DNA of 64,000 nucleotides from Rossellomorea aquimaris (GTDB taxonomy: Bacteria; Bacillota; Bacilli; Bacillales; Bacillaceae_B): assembly GCF_008180865.1 (NCBI RefSeq), contig NZ_VTEX01000002.1, positions 496,001 through 560,000 of the forward strand. The letters run 5' to 3'. The notes beneath the pieces are model-generated. The model was given only the letters and a program-made list of their open reading frames with translations, did not search any database and was not told the DNA's origin. Positions 61,073 through 64,000 of this stretch are shown here, piece by piece; within the stretch, counting starts at the first letter, position 1; every line of letters begins with the position of its first letter. The position numbers were made by a program, and so were the translations under genes.

Positions 61073-61482
61073 ATTCTTTCACCCTTCGAGAGCTTAAATG
61101 TTCCAGTACAGTGACCCAGGAGTTCACCGTCTTCATTTTTCAGCCTTCCTTCAATGAAAGCCGTATTCCGGTTTTGATGAATAATTGATGCTTCTGAATA
61201 AACCGTCCCTTCCATGACTGACTTTAGATATTGAATATCTAAATGGAGTGTCGCTACTTCATCGAATCCTAATGTTCGTCCCGTCATGCCCATGGCTGTA
61301 TCAAGTACAGACGCATATATACCTCCATGAACTGAATTTCTCACATTAATAAACTCTTTCTGGATAGGAAGAGCCAGTAGAACATAACCTTCTTTCAATT
61401 CTTTTAGCTCCAATCCGATGAAATTCCAGAACGGGCTATTTTCAAAATCTGATCTTACTTTCTGCAAATGTTCTGCTGTCAT
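61069..61482 (-). CDS. PaaI-type hotdog thioesterase
   Basis: A 137-residue single hotdog domain: NVRNSVHGGIYASVLDTAMG is the family motif (VHGG..A and the D of LDTAMG are the active-site region), followed by strands with TLHLDIQYLKSVMEGTVYSEA. It would hydrolyse an aryl- or acyl-CoA thioester, either as a pathway step or to rescue CoA. Four-nucleotide ATGA overlaps bind it to the genes on both sides, a sign of tight co-expression. Confidence 0.88.
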   Translation of the reverse strand: MTAEHLQKVRSDFENSPFWNFIGLELKELKEGYVLLALPIQKEFINVRNSVHGGIYASVLDTAMGMTGRTLGFDEVATLHLDIQYLKSVMEGTVYSEASIIHQNRNTAFIEGRLKNEDGELLGHCTGTFKLSKGERI

Positions 61483-62489
61483 GAAAATGCCCCCTTTCCG
61501 GTTTCTTGAAGTTCAGCTTGATTGGCAATGACTGAAAGGTTCTCTCCATTGATCACACGGATCAGGTTCTCTGCAATCAGGATCGAGGTCTGACGGGCTG
61601 CCTCAAGGCTGATTCCCCCGATATGTGGACTCATCGTGACTTGTTTCAACTGAAAAAATGGATGATCAGCCGGCGGCGGTTCATTTGAAAACACGTCGAT
61701 TCCCGCTCCGAGAATGCGATTCTGATTCAACACATCCACTAAATCCGGCTCATTTACCACACCGCCACGGGCTGTGTTAATGAGGACGGCTGTTTCCTTC
61801 ATAAGGGTCAACAATTGATGATCAACAAGTTTATCTGTTTCTTTCGTCAGAGGGATATGTAAACTCACTGCATCACTATCTGAAAAGATTTTCTCCAGAG
61901 ATGTGGTTAACTCCACCCCTATTTGATCAGCAGTATGCTGTTTATCCTTGCCTATTTTCCTTACATACGCCATCCCTTTCATCCCGAAACCATGGACTAA
62001 AATCTGAGCAACTTTTTGAGCTATGCTCCCGAATCCAACAATTCCCAGTTGCTTCCCTTCCAGTTCATGGGTATATTCTCCATCCCTTGACTGAAAGTTT
62101 CCTGCTCTCGTTTCCCTGTCGAAAAAAGCCGTTTTTTTCATGACCGCCAATAGCAGGCTCACCGCATGTTCTGCGGTTGCCGTACTATTTAGCTTTGGTG
62201 CATGTAAAATGGGAATCCTTTTTGTCGTCGCATATCGTACATCGATATTATCAAGTCCCACACCCGCCCCGGAAATGGCTTTGACTTGCTGACAACTGTC
62301 CAAAATCGCAGGTGTGATCCTGGCCGGAGCCCGGAGGATGATTCCATCCACATGATGGTGTTGGAGGTAATCGCATATTTCCGCTTCGTTAAACTCAGTG
62401 AACTTCTTTACTTCGGCGTATTTGTTCAATCGCTCCTCCCCATCCGGATGGTACATGGGCAGAATCTGAACAATATGAGGCTTATCCAT
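61479..62489 (-). CDS. D-2-hydroxyacid dehydrogenase family protein
   Basis: A 336-residue NAD-dependent dehydrogenase. Nucleotide motif GIVGFGSIAQKVAQI; catalytic Arg in NTARGGVVNEPDL, Glu in SNEPPP, and His in SPHIGGIS complete the triad of the family. It resembles phosphoglycerate dehydrogenase without the ACT domain. The serine-pathway role is unlikely here; reduction of a 2-oxo acid or oxidation of a D-2-hydroxy acid is more fitting. Start: ATG 62489, with GGGAG 7 nt upstream. Confidence 0.88.
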   Translation of the reverse strand: MDKPHIVQILPMYHPDGEERLNKYAEVKKFTEFNEAEICDYLQHHHVDGIILRAPARITPAILDSCQQVKAISGAGVGLDNIDVRYATTKRIPILHAPKLNSTATAEHAVSLLLAVMKKTAFFDRETRAGNFQSRDGEYTHELEGKQLGIVGFGSIAQKVAQILVHGFGMKGMAYVRKIGKDKQHTADQIGVELTTSLEKIFSDSDAVSLHIPLTKETDKLVDHQLLTLMKETAVLINTARGGVVNEPDLVDVLNQNRILGAGIDVFSNEPPPADHPFFQLKQVTMSPHIGGISLEAARQTSILIAENLIRVINGENLSVIANQAELQETGKGAFS

Positions 62490-62518
62490 TACAACACTCC
62501 CTTTTGGCACATCACCTG

Positions 62519-63709
62519 CTAGACTTGTAGATTCTCAATAATAGTCGAGATTCCCTGACCACCGCCAATACAAAGCGTGACTAAACCATATTTTTCACCC
62601 CTGCGTTCCATCTCGTGAAGAAGCTTCGTCATCAGGATCGCTCCCGTTGCTCCAATTGGATGACCCAACGCAATAGCCCCTCCGTTGACATTTACTTTGT
62701 TGATATCCATTCCTGATTCACGAATTACTGAAAGCGCCTGGGCGGCAAACGCTTCATTTAGCTCGATCAGACCCATATCATTTATCGATAGTCCACATTG
62801 CTTTAAAGCTTTAAAGGTAGAAGTCACTGGTCCAATCCCCATTATTTCAGGAGATACTCCGCTCACAGCCTGAGCTATGATTTTGGCTTTCGGCTTTATC
62901 CCATACTCATTGACTTTCTCTTCATTCATCATGAGGACCGCGGAAGCACCATCATTCCTTCCACTCGCATTACCGGCTGTCACGGTGCCATTTTCCTTAA
63001 AGACGGCCTTCAGCTTTGAGAGCTTTTCTATGGTCGTGCTCCGGGGATGTTCGTCTGTACTGAATTGTAGAGTGTTTCTTTTTTCCTTATATTCAACTGG
63101 AACAATTTCCTTTTCAAACCGTCCGGACTCGATGGCTGACTGAGCAAGCTCCTGGCTTCTGAGGGCAAACTCATCCTGCTCGGATCTGCTGATATTATAT
63201 TTTTCAGCAAGGTTTTCCGCGGTCAGCCCCATCGTCAGGTTGCCGTACTTTTCGATAGGCTGAGAGCACGGTTGACTTTCCGTATTTGGATCCAATACTT
63301 GCGAATTACCAACTTGGAAACCATAACGGGCATTTCGAATATAGTAAGGTGCCGTACTCATGCTTTCTGCTCCCCCGGCTACGACAACATCGGAATATCC
63401 AAGCCGGATTTGCATATCCGCATTATTAATGGCTTGAAGTCCCGATCCACACTGTCTATGGACGGTATAGCCTGTAACCTCAATCGGAAGCTCCGCCCGT
63501 AAAGCAGCGAGACGGGCAAGATTTGAGGTATCTGCACTTTGCTTTGCTTGACCAAGAATGACTTCATCCACTTCCACTTCGGACTGACTTCTATTCAATA
63601 CTTCCCTAATGACTTTCTCTGCAAGATGGTCTACAGGAACACCTTTTATGCTTCCTCCCATTCTTCCAATCGCCGTCCGGACTGATTCAACGATATATGG
63701 CTGATTCAT
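62519..63709 (-). CDS. Thiolase (acetyl-CoA acyltransferase)
   Basis: Thiolase of 396 residues with the complete set of active-site residues: nucleophilic Cys in HRQCGSGLQAI (~Cys88), NEAFAAQ with its His/Asn region, GGAIALGHPIGATG, and the C-terminal Cys in TLCIGGGQG. It should cleave a 3-oxoacyl-CoA. With the acyl-CoA dehydrogenase 3 nt upstream it forms the beta-oxidation part of the operon. The ATG at 63709 lies just after that gene's stop. Confidence 0.93.
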   Translation of the reverse strand: MNQPYIVESVRTAIGRMGGSIKGVPVDHLAEKVIREVLNRSQSEVEVDEVILGQAKQSADTSNLARLAALRAELPIEVTGYTVHRQCGSGLQAINNADMQIRLGYSDVVVAGGAESMSTAPYYIRNARYGFQVGNSQVLDPNTESQPCSQPIEKYGNLTMGLTAENLAEKYNISRSEQDEFALRSQELAQSAIESGRFEKEIVPVEYKEKRNTLQFSTDEHPRSTTIEKLSKLKAVFKENGTVTAGNASGRNDGASAVLMMNEEKVNEYGIKPKAKIIAQAVSGVSPEIMGIGPVTSTFKALKQCGLSINDMGLIELNEAFAAQALSVIRESGMDINKVNVNGGAIALGHPIGATGAILMTKLLHEMERRGEKYGLVTLCIGGGQGISTIIENLQV

Positions 63710-63712
63710 TCC

Positions 63713-64000
63713 TTACACCCCCACGTATGAGGATTCGCGTTTCAGCTCATTCGCAATGATATTGCGCTGAATTTCAGACGTTCCTTCATAAATCTTTGTA
63801 ATTCTCGCATCACGATAATAACGCTCAATTGGATAATCGCTCATATATCCGATTCCACCATGGATTTGTACCGCTAAATCCGCCACCTTGTTATATACTT
63901 CCGAAGCAAATAGTTTCGCTATGGCGGCTTCTTTCACTACCCTTATCTTTTGGTCGGTCATCCAGGCAACACGATACGTCATCGATCTAAGAACCTCGAT
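63713..64000 (-). CDS. Acyl-CoA dehydrogenase, C-terminal part (N-terminus beyond right edge)
   Basis: The open frame enters from the right edge; the first codons read [13 protein letters not shown]. It has the C-terminal signature of the family: [37 protein letters not shown] (QIHGG and YP.ERYYRD are diagnostic), then [17 protein letters not shown], in which the Glu of YEGTSEIQ is the usual place of the catalytic base. About 95 codons are in the window out of the usual ~380. The operon promoter must lie beyond it. Confidence 0.93.
   Translation of the reverse strand: MEVLRSMTYRVAWMTDQKIRVVKEAAIAKLFASEVYNKVADLAVQIHGGIGYMSDYPIERYYRDARITKIYEGTSEIQRNIIANELKRESSYVGV

Overview
The window reads as chromosome of a low-to-mid G+C Gram-positive rod of the Bacillaceae. 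Evidence: purine-rich GGAGG-type ribosome binding sites, frequent TTG/GTG starts, CcpA (cre) operators, a SigL/sigma-54 promoter with its enhancer-binding regulator, YesMN- and DesKR-type two-component systems, a spore-coat-like collagen protein, and a crtP-crtO-crtQ carotenoid cluster of the kind found in pigmented marine or soil Bacillaceae (Rossellomorea-like; the genus is inference). No rRNA, tRNA, CRISPR array or IS transposase was recognised.

Layout. 1-6.7 kb: a CUT1 sugar ABC importer (two permeases and a binding protein) with its YesM/YesN sensor pair and a perfect cre site. 7-9.1 kb: a DesR/DesK-like pair plus a membrane protein; the kinase has an in-frame stop after a strong upstream start. 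9.3-11.4 kb: a heptad-repeat coiled-coil protein, a VTT/TVP38 membrane protein and a small frameshifted gene. 11.5-13.4 kb: a collagen/beta-helix surface protein followed by repeat-rich DNA. 13.4-18.6 kb: carotenoid tailoring genes crtQ, crtO and crtP, an esterase and a DUF488 protein. 19.1-24.8 kb: a sigma-54-controlled operon (acyl-CoA ligase, enoyl-CoA hydratase, a 40-residue symporter accessory protein, sodium:solute symporter) behind its own enhancer-binding regulator. 25.2-29.1 kb: two small membrane proteins, an orphan gene that has a deleted copy at 13.2 kb, and an SPP1-like replication cassette (organizer, helicase loader, DnaB-type helicase) with no other phage genes.

31.7-56.0 kb is a defence island, read almost entirely on the minus strand: McrB-McrC, an Mrr-type endonuclease, a second McrB-like ATPase with a DUF2357 nuclease, an AbiH-family fusion protein, a complete type I restriction-modification operon (half-S, M, S, R), a MazG-like protein, an XRE regulator, and two HNH endonuclease genes broken by frameshifts. 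The most striking object is the 927-residue AbiH protein. Its last ~150 residues align along their length with the C-terminal domain of the HsdR encoded next to it, which suggests an abortive-infection effector that docks on the type I methyltransferase in place of HsdR. The AbiH/type I block lies between an intact MazG-like gene and a decayed second copy of that gene.

56.2-64 kb: a membrane protein, then a minus-strand catabolic operon running off the right edge (acyl-CoA dehydrogenase, thiolase, D-2-hydroxyacid dehydrogenase, hotdog thioesterase, nitronate-monooxygenase-like flavoprotein, SDR, tartrate/D-malate dehydrogenase-like enzyme, permease). Short palindromic repeats built on a GGGGAC-type core lie between many genes, and several genes are in visible decay.
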